DNA from: Collinsella sp. TF05-9AC
GTDB lineage: Bacteria; Actinomycetota; Coriobacteriia; Coriobacteriales; Coriobacteriaceae
Assembly (NCBI RefSeq): GCF_003438495.1
Contig: NZ_QSSH01000002.1
Coordinates: 96,045-160,044, forward strand
Direction of reading: 5' to 3'
DNA length: 64,000 nucleotides
Shown here piece after piece: positions 8,927 through 24,538 of this stretch (positions within the stretch are counted from its first letter, which is position 1; each line of letters begins with the position of its first letter). The notes below the pieces were generated by a model, which was not told where the DNA came from, did no database searches, and worked only from the letters and a program-made list of their open reading frames with translations. The position numbers were made by a program, and so were the translations under genes.

Positions 8927-10063
8927 ATGCGTCTGCCCATGAATACCTCGCTTGCCACGCTCAAGCCCTCCGGCATCCGTCGGATTAACGCGCTCGCCGC
9001 CCAGCATCCGGGGTGCATCGCGCTCGCGCTCGGCGAGCCCGATTTTCCCACGCCCGATGTGATTAGCGCCGAGGTGACCGCCGCACTGGACCGCGGCGAC
9101 ACGCACTATCCGCCCAACAACGGTCGCCCCGCCCTGCGTGAGGCGTTATCTGCCTACATGGGGGATGCGGGCCTTACGTTTTCGGCGGACGAGGTCATTC
9201 TGACCGACGGTGCGACCGAGGCCCTGTCGGCAGCATTCATGGCTATGCTCAACCCAGGCGACGAGGTCATTATTCCCACGCCGGCCTTTGGCCTGTACGA
9301 GAGCATCGTCGTGGCCAATCACGCCAAGGCGGTCTTTTTGGATACGGAGCCTGCGCAATTCCAGATTGACGAGGACGCACTTCGTGCTTACGTGACGCCG
9401 GCGACCAAGGCCATCGTCATCTGCTCGCCCAACAATCCTACGGGTTGCATCCTCAACACGGCGTCGCTCGACGCCGTGGCGCGCGTGGCGGAGGAGGCGG
9501 GCATCTACGTGGTCTGCGACGATGTATACAACCGCCTGGTCTACGTGGACGGCTACGAGCGCTTTGCCCAGCGCCACCCGGAGCTACGCGAGCAGACGGT
9601 AGTCATCGAGAGCTTCTCCAAACCCTGGGCCATGACCGGCTGGCGTTTGGGCTGGCTCGCAGCCGCAGCCCCCGTCATCGCCGAGATCGCAAAGGCCCAC
9701 CAATACTTAGTATCGAGCGCCGTCTCCTTCGAAATGGACGCCGCAGCCCGAGCCCTGACCGTCAACCCAACCCCCATGCTCGAAGTCTACCGAGCCCGTC
9801 GCGAGCGCGTACTCACAGCCCTAGACGCCATGGGCCTCGACGTAGTAGAGCCCGCAGGAGCCTTCTATACTTTCCCGAGCATCAAAAAGTTCGGCCTAAC
9901 CAGCGAAGACTTCTGCATCAAAGCCATCAAAGAAGCAAATGTAGCCCTAGTCCCGGGAGACTGCTTCGGAACCGAAGGCCACATCCGCCTCAGCTACTGC
10001 GTTTCCGACAAAGACCTGGACGAAGGTCTCCGCCGCCTGTCCACCTTCATTTCAACCTTGTAG
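8927..10063 (+). CDS. Pyridoxal-phosphate aminotransferase, class I/II
   Basis: Fold-type I aminotransferase of 378 residues. Visible elements are the N-terminal ALGEPDFPTPDVI, SPNNPTGCIL, the Asp/Tyr pair in CDDVYNRL and the Schiff-base lysine Lys232 in SFSKPWAMTGWRLG. It resembles the aspartate/aromatic aminotransferase subgroup; the amino-acid partner cannot be read from sequence. ATG 8927 has AAAGGA 5 nt upstream. The 3' third of the gene (about 9700-10063) uses many A-ending codons (gaa, gta, cta, gga, aaa) that are rare in its first half, and the gene ends 50 nt before a large palindrome. Confidence 0.85.
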   Translation: MRLPMNTSLATLKPSGIRRINALAAQHPGCIALALGEPDFPTPDVISAEVTAALDRGDTHYPPNNGRPALREALSAYMGDAGLTFSADEVILTDGATEALSAAFMAMLNPGDEVIIPTPAFGLYESIVVANHAKAVFLDTEPAQFQIDEDALRAYVTPATKAIVICSPNNPTGCILNTASLDAVARVAEEAGIYVVCDDVYNRLVYVDGYERFAQRHPELREQTVVIESFSKPWAMTGWRLGWLAAAAPVIAEIAKAHQYLVSSAVSFEMDAAARALTVNPTPMLEVYRARRERVLTALDAMGLDVVEPAGAFYTFPSIKKFGLTSEDFCIKAIKEANVALVPGDCFGTEGHIRLSYCVSDKDLDEGLRRLSTFISTL

Positions 10064-10112
10064 CCCTCAGGGGTGCAACACATCAGCCCACCGACCCAAG
10101 CATTATGAGTGG

Positions 10113-10334
10113 GGCGCGTCGCTCAACGGACACGAGGATTCGCAGCAAAGGCAACGTAGCTCCGGCCGGGAGGGGCAGGGCGAGTTTTCCGTAGATTCCG
10201 CACGAGCCGAAGGCCACTTAATGTGGCCTTCGTGCGAGCCCAGGACTTGACCGAGCGGAAAACTCGCCCTGCCCCTCCCGGTCGGAGCGTATGCAGGGTT
10301 TGTGTACGAATCCTCGTGTCCATTGACCGACGCC
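10113..10334. repeat. Long palindromic element, copy 1 (upstream of rplJ)
   Basis: Inner arms at 10161-10191 and 10256-10286 match 30/31. Outer arms at 10113-10142 and 10307-10334 match imperfectly, with 15 consecutive identical bases. The centre has a hairpin (stem GAAGGCCAC, loop TTAAT, 10209-10231) shared with the elements at 23248 and 40514, whereas the arms are unrelated to those copies. It fills the space between the aminotransferase gene and the rplJ promoter, and its right end contains that promoter's -35. Confidence 0.85.
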
Positions 10335-10351
10335 GGGGTCCCCGCCATAAT
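10323..10351 (+). promoter_or_regulatory. Promoter of rplJ-rplL
   Basis: TTGACC (10323-10328), a 17-nt spacer and CATAAT (10346-10351) match a housekeeping sigma promoter. Transcription would begin near 10358, at the start of the L10 leader. The -35 lies inside the outer right arm of the palindromic element. Confidence 0.65.
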
Positions 10352-10357
10352 ACTTTC

Positions 10358-10502
10358 GGATCACGCACGAATCCGCTGCCAGAGACAGCCGGCGCAAACG
10401 GGTCTTACCCGCGAGCTTAATGGGACTTCCCGCCAGCCGAGGTGGTCGAGTAGATATGTCTTCTCGCCCCCGTCGCTCATGCAGCGCGGGGGCTTTCTTT
10501 TT
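10358..10502 (+). ncRNA. L10 leader (r-protein autoregulatory 5' UTR)
   Basis: The roughly 200-nt untranslated region before rplJ has L10-leader-like features: an AGACAGCCGGC segment near 10383, a TTAATGGGAC bulge region near 10417 and a CCAGCCGAGGTGG segment near 10435. An intrinsic terminator hairpin follows. In known systems the L10(L12)4 complex binds this fold and represses its own operon. Placement just upstream of rplJ supports the call; a covariance-model search would settle it. Confidence 0.7.
10466..10502 (+). terminator. Attenuator terminator within the L10 leader
   Basis: The stem GCCCCC/GGGGGC with an inner CGCT/AGCG helix (10466-10493) is followed by CTTTCTTTTT. Its position between the leader fold and rplJ suggests regulated readthrough. 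Confidence 0.75.
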
Positions 10503-10567
10503 GGACATGCCCCCGTCACGTCCTTGTGGCGGACCGTGCCCGGAAAGAATTCGAGGAGGTGTAATTC

Positions 10568-11089
10568 ATGCCCCAGCAGTACAAAATCGACAAGGTTGCA
10601 GAGATCGAGTCCCGTATCGCCGAGAACGCCGGTCTGTTCGTCGTCAACTACAACGGTCTGACGGTTAAGCAGGCTCAGGAGCTGCGTCATCAGCTTCGCG
10701 AGTGCGGCGCCGAGATGAAGGTCTACAAGAACAACCTGGTCAAGATCGCCCTCAAGAACCAGGAGCAGCCCGAGATCGACGAGATCCTCGCCGGCCCCGT
10801 CGCTTATGTGTTCTACGAGTCCGAGCCGGTCGAGGCCGCTAAGGCCCTTAAGGACTTCTCCGCTAAGTCCAAGGGCGTCCTTGAGATCAAGGGCGGTATC
10901 TCCGACGGCAAGGCCGTTTCCGCTGATGATGTTAAGGCTATCGCCGAGCTGCCCACCAAGGATCAGCTTCTCGGCCAGATCGCCGGTCTCATCTCCGGTT
11001 TCGCTCGCGACATCGCTGTCTGCGTCAACGGCGTTTCCTCTGGTCTCGCTCGTTCGATCCAGCAGGTCTCCGAGCAGAAGGCAGCCTAG
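10568..11089 (+). CDS. rplJ: 50S ribosomal protein L10
   Basis: Component of the ribosomal stalk base. It binds 23S rRNA and anchors the L7/L12 dimers through its C-terminal helix. The length (173 residues) and motifs (GLFVVNYNGLTVKQAQELR, KVYKNNLVKIAL) are typical. An AGGAGG site lies 7 nt before ATG. It is followed by rplL in the usual order, but rplK-rplA do not lie upstream, so this is a separate two-gene operon governed by the L10 leader. Confidence 0.97.
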   Translation: MPQQYKIDKVAEIESRIAENAGLFVVNYNGLTVKQAQELRHQLRECGAEMKVYKNNLVKIALKNQEQPEIDEILAGPVAYVFYESEPVEAAKALKDFSAKSKGVLEIKGGISDGKAVSADDVKAIAELPTKDQLLGQIAGLISGFARDIAVCVNGVSSGLARSIQQVSEQKAA

Positions 11090-11191
11090 TTGCTGTTTTC
11101 ACCCGCGGCGGCAACGCCGCACCCCTGGCGCATTCGCGCCGTGTTTTAACTGATCTCCGTGCATCCGCACGGAAACCGAAAGGACTTAGAA

Positions 11192-11569
11192 ATGGCTAAG
11201 CTTACCACCGATGAGATCATCGATGCTCTTAAGGAAATGACCCTTCTCGAGGCTTCCGAGCTCGTTAAGGCTATCGAGGACACCTTCGGCGTTTCCGCCG
11301 CTGCTCCTGCCGCTGTTGTCGCCGCTCCCGCTGCTGGCGCTGCTGAGGCCGAGGAGAAGACCGAGTTTGACGTCGTGCTCGAGGGCTTCGGCGACAACAA
11401 GATCCAGGTCATCAAGGCCGTCCGTGAGCTCACCAACCTTGGCCTGAAGGAGGCCAAGGAGGTCGTCGAGGGCGCTCCCAAGGCTGTTCTCGAGGGTGCC
11501 AAGAAGGAGGACGCCGAGGCTGCCAAGGAGAAGCTCGAGGCTGCTGGCGCTGCTGTCACCCTCAAGTAA
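11192..11569 (+). CDS. rplL: 50S ribosomal protein L7/L12
   Basis: Stalk protein that recruits and stimulates translational GTPases. It has 125 residues: an N-terminal dimerisation domain, an Ala-rich hinge (around residues 35-52) and a C-terminal factor-binding domain with [23 protein letters not shown] 11192 is preceded by AAAGGA. An in-frame upstream extension is rejected because the family N-terminus begins [10 protein letters not shown] strong terminator ends the operon. Confidence 0.97.
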   Translation: MAKLTTDEIIDALKEMTLLEASELVKAIEDTFGVSAAAPAAVVAAPAAGAAEAEEKTEFDVVLEGFGDNKIQVIKAVRELTNLGLKEAKEVVEGAPKAVLEGAKKEDAEAAKEKLEAAGAAVTLK

Positions 11570-11596
11570 TCAGGCTTTCTCGCCAGATTTCTTTGC

Positions 11597-11630
11597 AGAC
11601 GGGGTTCGCATTGCGAGCCCCGTCTTTTTT
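11597..11630 (+). terminator. Intrinsic terminator of rplJL
   Basis: AGACGGGG pairs with CCCCGTCT around an inner TTCGCA/TGCGAG helix, followed by six T residues. Confidence 0.9.
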
Positions 11631-11759
11631 GTTTTTCGGTCCCTCGACATCGGTAGCTCAAACTGCCATGTTCTGTGATTTGCGTCGTATCGGGCACCCT
11701 GCCGTTGGGCAATAAAATTGCACCATTCGAGCAATAATTTGCGTTGACCTGCTGAAGAA

Positions 11760-11787
11760 TTGTCTCTGCCTTGTAGCGACATATAGT
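11760..11787 (+). promoter_or_regulatory. Putative galU promoter
   Basis: TTGTCT, a 16-nt spacer and TATAGT (11782-11787) lie about 95 nt before the galU ATG. The rest of the 11631-11883 gap holds no other recognisable feature. Confidence 0.5.
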
Positions 11788-11883
11788 TCCAGCGGTAAGA
11801 TGCTTGGGTATCGCAATTTGGTCTGCGGCTGTGTGCCGCACGCATGGGGCGCTTTTGCGCCTGCGAAAGGATCTTTGAATAAC

Positions 11884-12792
11884 ATGAAGGCAATCATCCC
11901 CGCCGCCGGTCTTGGCACGCGTTTTCTGCCTGGCACCAAGTGCACGCCCAAAGAGATGCTGCCGGTGCTCGACAAGCCCGTCATTCAGTACGTCGTCGAG
12001 GAGGCGCTCGACCCCGAGGAAGTCGACGACGCCATCATCGTTACATCTCCCGGTAAGCCCGAGCTACTGAACTACTTCCAGCCCGATCGCTCGCTCGAGA
12101 ACCTGCTGCGCGAGCGCGGCAAGAACGCCTATGCCGATGCCGTCGCCCACGCTGGCGGTATGCCGGTCGACTTCCGTTATCAGTACGAGCCCAAGGGCCT
12201 CGGCCATGCTATCCGCTCTGCTGCCGACGCCGTGGCAGGGGAGAACTTCCTGGTTCTTCTGGGCGACTACGTTGTGCCTAATCGCGACATCTGCGACAAG
12301 ATGCTCGCCGTTTCCAAGGAGCACGGTGGAGCTTCGGTTATCGCCGTCGCTGCTTGCTCGCCCGAGGAAGTCAGCCGCTACGGCGTTATCGCCGGCGAGC
12401 GCGTCGGTTCGCTCGAGGGCGCCGAGGACGTTGCCGATGCAGAGCCGGGCGCTGTCTGGCGCATCGGCGGTCTGGTCGAGAAGCCCGCTCCCGAGGCGGC
12501 TCCGTCCAACCTGTACATTGTCGGCCGTTATCTGCTGAGCCCGCTGGTCATGGACCTGCTCGCTGATCAGCAGGCCGGCAAGGGCGGCGAGATTCAGCTT
12601 ACCGACGCCATGGCCCGCTCGCTCGACCGCGAGGCCATGTACGCGGTCGTCATCGACCCGCTGTCGGGCTACGACACCGGCACTCCCTCTGGCTGGATGG
12701 CCACCAACGCTCTCATGGCTGCAAGCGATCCTCGCTTTGCAAGCGCCTTCTGGGACGCCATCGACGAGCGCGGCGGCTTGATGCGCAAGTAA
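11884..12792 (+). CDS. galU: UTP-glucose-1-phosphate uridylyltransferase
   Basis: Makes UDP-glucose for cell-envelope and glycan synthesis. The 302-residue protein has the nucleotidyltransferase signature AAGLGTRFLPGTKCTPKEML at the N-terminus and the family segments DKPVIQYVVEEA, EPKGLGHAI and GGLVEKP. The start at ATG 11884 (MKAIIPAAGLGTR) matches the family; the longer open frame from 11800 adds unrelated sequence. It stands alone between its own promoter and terminator, just before rpoB. Confidence 0.95.
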   Translation: MKAIIPAAGLGTRFLPGTKCTPKEMLPVLDKPVIQYVVEEALDPEEVDDAIIVTSPGKPELLNYFQPDRSLENLLRERGKNAYADAVAHAGGMPVDFRYQYEPKGLGHAIRSAADAVAGENFLVLLGDYVVPNRDICDKMLAVSKEHGGASVIAVAACSPEEVSRYGVIAGERVGSLEGAEDVADAEPGAVWRIGGLVEKPAPEAAPSNLYIVGRYLLSPLVMDLLADQQAGKGGEIQLTDAMARSLDREAMYAVVIDPLSGYDTGTPSGWMATNALMAASDPRFASAFWDAIDERGGLMRK

Positions 12793-12812
12793 GCCTTCGG
12801 ACATCGACATTT

Positions 12813-12845
12813 ACGGGCGCGGACCTCGGTTCGCGCCCGTTTTTT
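12813..12845 (+). terminator. Intrinsic terminator of galU
   Basis: A GC-rich stem (ACGGGCGCG with CGCGCCCGT) is followed by six T residues. Confidence 0.9.
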
Positions 12846-12978
12846 ATAAGAGCTGCGATTGCCGGCTCTCTGTTCACAGAAAATATATGAACAGATGTTC
12901 GGTATACCACTATCTACCTGCGTGTTTTCTGTCGAAAAACTTTGCTACTCCAAAAACTCAATCGCGTCAAGGCTTTTC

Positions 12979-13006
12979 TTGCCCAACGGTCGGTACCTGA
13001 TAAACT
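12979..13006 (+). promoter_or_regulatory. Putative rpoBC promoter
   Basis: TTGCCC, a 16-nt spacer and TAAACT lie about 75 nt before the rpoB start. This is the best match in the 12846-13079 gap; nothing else is recognised there. Confidence 0.45.
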
Positions 13007-13079
13007 ATTAGGTTGCGATAACTGGCGAAGCTATGCCTCGCCAACCCACCGAGCATTTCCGTGAAGGAGGAAAAACCTG

Positions 13080-16571
<3,492 letters not shown>

Positions 16572-16577
16572 TTGACT

Positions 16578-21056
<4,479 letters not shown>

Positions 21057-21062
21057 CTAGTT

Positions 21063-21084
21063 CCGCCGTTCTAACGAACGGCGG
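21063..21084 (+). terminator. Hairpin directly after rpoC
   Basis: A perfect 9-bp stem CCGCCGTTC/GAACGGCGG with a TAAC loop starts 6 nt after the rpoC stop. There is no T-tract, so it may protect or process the 3' end before the downstream terminator. Confidence 0.5.
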
Positions 21085-21100
21085 CGACCTCCGTCGCTGC

Positions 21101-21200
21101 GCGGCCCCCAGAGCTACAATCTGTCATTCAAAAGGCAGGGCATGACCAAAAGGTCAATGCCCTGCCTTTTTCATGCCACCTTGTACGCTCTGGGGGCCGC
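21101..21200. repeat. Long palindrome enclosing the rpoBC terminator
   Basis: Outer arms at 21101-21119 and 21181-21200 match except for one bulged base. The inner arms form the terminator at 21130-21171. The organisation (nested arms around a strong hairpin) is similar to the three ribosomal-operon palindromes, but without their core. Confidence 0.7.
21130..21171 (+). terminator. Intrinsic terminator of rpoBC
   Basis: An 18-nt stem (AAAAGGCAGGGCATGACC with its complement, one mismatch) with an AAAA loop ends in a T run. An A-run precedes it, so it could work in both directions. Confidence 0.9.
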
Positions 21201-21233
21201 TCGCTTGCGTATGCTCAACCTGTTGCGTTCCAT

Positions 21234-21275
21234 TGATCCCTTGCCAATAAAGGACAGGTTTTTTTGGTAGGTTTT
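21234..21275 (+). repeat. Dispersed GGACAG-type repeat, left flank of the ECF sigma module
   Basis: Contains CCAATAAAGGACAGGTTTTT followed by TTGGTAGG. A similar sequence occurs inverted at 23193-23232, on the other side of the sigma/anti-sigma pair. See findings. Confidence 0.55.
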
Positions 21276-21365
21276 TCCTGCTTGAATTTGAAACATTTCG
21301 TCCGGCAAGAGCGTATCTATGGTGAGGGCCTCATCAAGAATCATTAACGTCACCGGGAGGTGATT

Positions 21366-21884
21366 ATGGAAGAACAAGCTTTTAGACAGGCGGTCGAAGA
21401 TCACAGGGATGTCGTGTTTCGAATCGCATTGACGTATCTGCGCGATCGTGCCGATGCCGACGATGTCGCTCAAGACGTCTTTCTGAAGTTACTCAAAAGC
21501 GATGCGCAATTTGAAAGCTGGGAACATCTTCGTCGATGGCTTATCCGGGTCACGATCAATGAATGCAAATCTCTCTTTCGAAAGCCATGGAGGCGTGTGG
21601 AGGATATTGAGAACCTGGCCGATTCGCTTTCGACGGCGCAGGAGGAGACCAAGGCGGTCCTGTCAGACGTTATGCGACTTCCGGAACGATTCCGTGTTCC
21701 CATCATGCTCTATTACTATCTGGGCTTTTCGACCTCAGAGATTGCCGAGTTACTGCATGTGCCAGCCGCGACCGTTCGAACGCGTTTAGCTCGCGGTCGA
21801 ACGAAGCTCAAATTCATCCTAGAGGAGGGCGACCGTGAAATCCAATCAAATCAAGCAGGCCTTCGAGTCCGTCCAAGCCGATAG
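21366..21884 (+). CDS. ECF-type RNA polymerase sigma factor
   Basis: Alternative sigma factor of 172 residues. Region 2 includes DADDVAQDVFLKLL, and the region 4 helix-turn-helix is FSTSEIAELLHVPAATVRTR. ATG 21366 has GGAGG 5 nt upstream; the in-frame GTG at 21360 overlaps that site and is rejected. Its last 50 nt overlap the start of the next gene, the usual arrangement for a sigma factor and its membrane-bound partner. Base composition is lower in GC3 than neighbouring housekeeping genes, and repeats flank the pair, so the module may have been acquired. Confidence 0.88.
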   Translation: MEEQAFRQAVEDHRDVVFRIALTYLRDRADADDVAQDVFLKLLKSDAQFESWEHLRRWLIRVTINECKSLFRKPWRRVEDIENLADSLSTAQEETKAVLSDVMRLPERFRVPIMLYYYLGFSTSEIAELLHVPAATVRTRLARGRTKLKFILEEGDREIQSNQAGLRVRPSR

Positions 21885-22911
21885 CGATCTTGCTGACCGT
21901 GTTCTTTATGCCGCTGCTGGTGAGCCGCTTCGCCGAAAGGGTCACGCGAAGCCTCTGTATGTTGCCGTGATCGGATGCCTTGCCGGAGTGCTGGCGACCG
22001 GAGGGGTCGCCTACGCCGTCGTCAATTCCAGTTATTTTGCCTCTGCCTGGGGAAACCACGGCAACGGGGATTCCATTACCTGGACCAACGGCGGCTCATC
22101 GGGAACTAAATATACCTACACCAGAGAGTTTGGCGATGGCATCGCGCCCCAAAGCCTGGAAGGCGCAGTCCAGGAGGTTAATCTGTCCGTCGAGGGCAAC
22201 GGCTATACGCTTGATATCCATGAGATGGCAATCGACCAAAACGGCTGCGGAGCCGTGACGTTTACGTTGTCCAATCCAAATGGAGTTAACTACTACAAGC
22301 CAGCAGCAGAGATTGGCGAACTTGTTCTCTATGGTGAAGAAGAGCAGGGCATCGGCACGCCCGATATGAAGTTCGGCGAGGAATGGCCTGACACACGCAG
22401 CACAATTGATAAGGACACATCAAGCGATACTGTCATTAATGGCACGATGTACTTTGCCGCTATGGATCGCGAGCGAGATTTGCAACATGCTGTCACCTGG
22501 AATATCCACTGGACCGAGGGTGAAGGTGAGAGTGCGAGGCGGTTTGAGGCGTCGACACCCGAGTTCAATATTGGAGCGTACGTCGATACAAAGGAACTCC
22601 GCTCCGGTGACTCGCCTCTTGAGATTAGTCCGTTTTCCATCCAGACGCACATCGATGATTTGGGCTATGAAGCAGTTGATAATAAGCTGACCGTCAGCTA
22701 CAAGGATGGATCGGAGCAGATTATCGAAGATGACGACGCAGGGGTGTTCAACTTATATTTTTCTTATGCGCGCAATAGCGGAGAGAACATCTGGGTGCCA
22801 ACGAAGTTGATTGATGTCGACCAAGTGGTCTCAGTAACGCTTGAGGGCACGAGGTGCACGTCAACAGGAGAGACCGAAACAGAAGTACCCTTTACCATCA
22901 TCTATTCGTAA
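21835..22911 (+). CDS. Putative membrane-anchored anti-sigma factor / sensor
   Basis: A 358-residue protein starting at GTG 21835 behind GAGGAGGG, overlapping the sigma gene by 50 nt. A short cytoplasmic N-terminus (about 40 residues) precedes a single transmembrane helix (about 41-64, VAVIGCLAGVLATGGVAYAV). A large extracytoplasmic domain of beta-rich character follows. This topology and the gene pairing suggest that it holds the ECF sigma factor at the membrane until an external signal arrives. No HxxxCxxC zinc anti-sigma motif is present. The role is inferred from context rather than from a recognised family motif. Confidence 0.7.
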   Translation: MKSNQIKQAFESVQADSDLADRVLYAAAGEPLRRKGHAKPLYVAVIGCLAGVLATGGVAYAVVNSSYFASAWGNHGNGDSITWTNGGSSGTKYTYTREFGDGIAPQSLEGAVQEVNLSVEGNGYTLDIHEMAIDQNGCGAVTFTLSNPNGVNYYKPAAEIGELVLYGEEEQGIGTPDMKFGEEWPDTRSTIDKDTSSDTVINGTMYFAAMDRERDLQHAVTWNIHWTEGEGESARRFEASTPEFNIGAYVDTKELRSGDSPLEISPFSIQTHIDDLGYEAVDNKLTVSYKDGSEQIIEDDDAGVFNLYFSYARNSGENIWVPTKLIDVDQVVSVTLEGTRCTSTGETETEVPFTIIYS

Positions 22912-22918
22912 GATTTGG

Positions 22919-22951
22919 GGCCGCTTCCCAAGAGGGGAAGCGGCCTATTTT
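22919..22951 (+). terminator. Terminator of the sigma/anti-sigma operon
   Basis: The stem GGCCGCTTCC/GGGAAGCGGCC is followed by TATTTT, 8 nt after the stop codon. Confidence 0.8.
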
Positions 22952-22991
22952 GCGTTATATGGACGGTTATTTTGAGCGATATTCGCCTGAA

Positions 22992-23122
22992 TTTCGGAAG
23001 TATGCGGCAAAATCTCGATGGGTCGACCACACCGCATATGCTCAAGCGCTCTGCCCGCGGGTTTATTATCGCAAAACCCCGGCGTGCTCGGCAGGTCCAG
23101 AATTTACCGCATACTTCCGAAA
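22992..23122. repeat. Inverted repeat with 22-nt arms
   Basis: TTTCGGAAGTATGCGG at 22992 recurs inverted as CCGCATACTTCCGAAA ending at 23122; the full 22-nt arms have a few mismatches. The enclosed DNA contains a further partial copy (ACCGCATATG) and a nested CGGGTTT/AAACCCC pair. No reading frame of note lies in the 22952-23247 stretch. Confidence 0.55.
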
Positions 23123-23192
23123 GCGCCGCCGATTTCCATGCGACAGGTGAGAGCAGATCACCGCTGGAGCGCGACATTTTCCCAGATAAAAC

Positions 23193-23232
23193 CGACCAAA
23201 ATAAACCTGTCCCTATTTGCCAGGGAACGTTG
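23193..23232 (-). repeat. Dispersed GGGACAG-type repeat, right flank of the ECF sigma module
   Basis: Read on the minus strand it contains GGGACAGGTTTATTTTGGTC, closely matching the plus-strand copy at 21234-21275. The two therefore form an imperfect inverted pair around the sigma/anti-sigma genes. Confidence 0.55.
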
Positions 23233-23247
23233 CCCCAACGATCACGT

Positions 23248-23389
23248 CGGATTCCCGGGCCGGGCGGCACAGGGGATTAAGTTTGTCGCGAGTTCCGCAC
23301 GAGCCGGAGGCCACTTAATGTGGCCTCCGTGCGAGCCAGGACTGTAGAGCAGCAAACTTAACCCCTGTGCCGCCCGGCCCGGGAATCCG
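23248..23389. repeat. Long palindromic element, copy 2 (upstream of rpsL)
   Basis: Arms at 23248-23284 and 23354-23389 are identical apart from one bulged A. Between them lies the conserved core: GTCGCGAGTTCCGCACGA, then the hairpin GGAGGCCAC-TTAAT-GTGGCCTCC (23306-23328), then AGGACTGTAGAGCAGC. The core matches the element at 40514 almost base for base, while the arms share nothing with it. Confidence 0.88.
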
Positions 23390-23448
23390 CCCCCGCGCAC
23401 AGGAGGGGATTCCTTTTGTGTAGGCTTTGCGGAAATGTGCCAATTTTG

Positions 23449-23468
23449 GGATACGCCCGGCGGCGTGG
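23449..23468 (+). promoter_or_regulatory. Shared r-protein promoter motif (rpsL copy)
   Basis: GGATACGCCCGGCGGCGTGG lies 4 nt before the rpsL -35. The ATACGCCCG...CGTG pattern recurs upstream of rplC (40727) and, with one change, rplB (42592). It contains an ACGCC/GGCGT inverted repeat. Confidence 0.5.
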
Positions 23469-23472
23469 TCTG

Positions 23473-23501
23473 TTGACGGCACAGCTAACGCCACGTATCC
23501 T
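23473..23501 (+). promoter_or_regulatory. rpsL-rpsG-fusA promoter
   Basis: TTGACG, a 17-nt spacer and TATCCT (23496-23501) lie about 94 nt before the rpsL start. The intervening leader contains a short GGGG/CCCC hairpin. Confidence 0.75.
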
Positions 23502-23594
23502 ATCGAACTGCGTGTTTCGTAGGGGGATGCTGACCCCTCGATTCAAGCCGTTGCACTTTACAGAAAGCTGGAATCATTCGAGAAGGAGTACGCT

Positions 23595-23972
23595 TTGCCT
23601 ACTATTAACCAGCTGGTTCGCCAGGGCCGTCGTTCCGTGCCCAAGAAGTCCAAGAACGCTGCTCTGCAGCACAACTCCCAGAAGCGCGGCGTGTGCACCC
23701 GCGTCTTCACCACGAGCCCCAAGAAGCCGAACTCGGCTCTTCGTAAGGTTGCCCGTGTTCGCCTTGTCAACGGCATCGAAGTTACTGCTTACATCCCGGG
23801 TGAGGGCCACAACCTGCAGGAGCACTCCATCGTGCTCGTCCGCGGCGGTCGTGTCCGTGACCTCCCTGGTGTCCGTTATCACGTCATCCGTGGCGCCTAC
23901 GACGCTGCTCCGGTCCAGAACCGTATGCAGGCCCGTTCCAAGTACGGTGCTAAGCGCCCCAAGGCTAAATAA
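23595..23972 (+). CDS. rpsL: 30S ribosomal protein S12
   Basis: Decoding-centre protein, 125 residues, starting at TTG 23595 behind [16 protein letters not shown] keeps the lysine equivalent to E. coli K43 (counting Met). In [13 protein letters not shown], however, residue 88 is Arg where E. coli and most bacteria have Lys. Substitution of that Lys by Arg is a known streptomycin-resistance change in other species. It leads the operon rpsL-rpsG-fusA-rpsJ. Confidence 0.97.
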   Translation: MPTINQLVRQGRRSVPKKSKNAALQHNSQKRGVCTRVFTTSPKKPNSALRKVARVRLVNGIEVTAYIPGEGHNLQEHSIVLVRGGRVRDLPGVRYHVIRGAYDAAPVQNRMQARSKYGAKRPKAK

Positions 23973-24045
23973 GCCAGATAACGTTTTGATACTTTCGCCG
24001 TGTGCCGCCTAAGCGCCGCACGGTAGACACTTAAGGAGATTTCAC

Positions 24046-24519
24046 ATGCCGCGTCGTGCAGCAGCTAATCGTCGTGAGGTTCAGCCTGACGCCGTTTACA
24101 ACAACCGCCTGGTGACTCAGCTCATCAACAAGGTCCTTCTTGACGGCAAGAAGGCCACCGCTGAGCGCATCGTTTACACCGCTTTCGAGATCGTTGCCGA
24201 GAAGTCCGAGGGTGGCGACGCTCTCGCTACCTTCAAGAAGGCTATGGACAACGTCAAGCCCACGCTCGAGGTTAAGCCCAAGCGTGTTGGTGGCGCTACC
24301 TATCAGGTCCCGATGGAGGTCAACTCCCGTCGTTCCACCGCTCTGGGCATCCGCTGGATTGTCAACTTCTCCCGCGCTCGCAAGGAGAAGACCATGGCCG
24401 AGCGTCTCGCCAACGAGATCCTCGACGCTTCCAACGGCCTGGGCGCTTCCGTCAAGAAGCGTGAGGACGTCTTCAAGATGGCCGAGGCCAACCGCGCGTT
24501 CTCTCACTATCGTTGGTAA
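24046..24519 (+). CDS. rpsG: 30S ribosomal protein S7
   Basis: Primary 16S rRNA 3'-domain binding protein that nucleates assembly of the small-subunit head. Length 157, with the typical start [19 protein letters not shown] and segments [13 protein letters not shown] and ALGIRWIV. Preceded by AAGGAG. It lies 73 nt after rpsL and 19 nt before fusA, the conserved str-operon order. Confidence 0.97.
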   Translation: MPRRAAANRREVQPDAVYNNRLVTQLINKVLLDGKKATAERIVYTAFEIVAEKSEGGDALATFKKAMDNVKPTLEVKPKRVGGATYQVPMEVNSRRSTALGIRWIVNFSRARKEKTMAERLANEILDASNGLGASVKKREDVFKMAEANRAFSHYRW

Positions 24520-24538
24520 GTTAAGGTAAGGAACTAAC

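Noticed and set aside
21171..21473. A 100-codon minus-strand frame before the ECF sigma gene
   Set aside because: It overlaps the sigma start and its ribosome site, begins without a credible start signal and shows no family resemblance.
22952..23247. Small open frames between the anti-sigma gene and palindrome copy 2
   Set aside because: They run through inverted repeats, overlap each other in several frames and lack ribosome sites.
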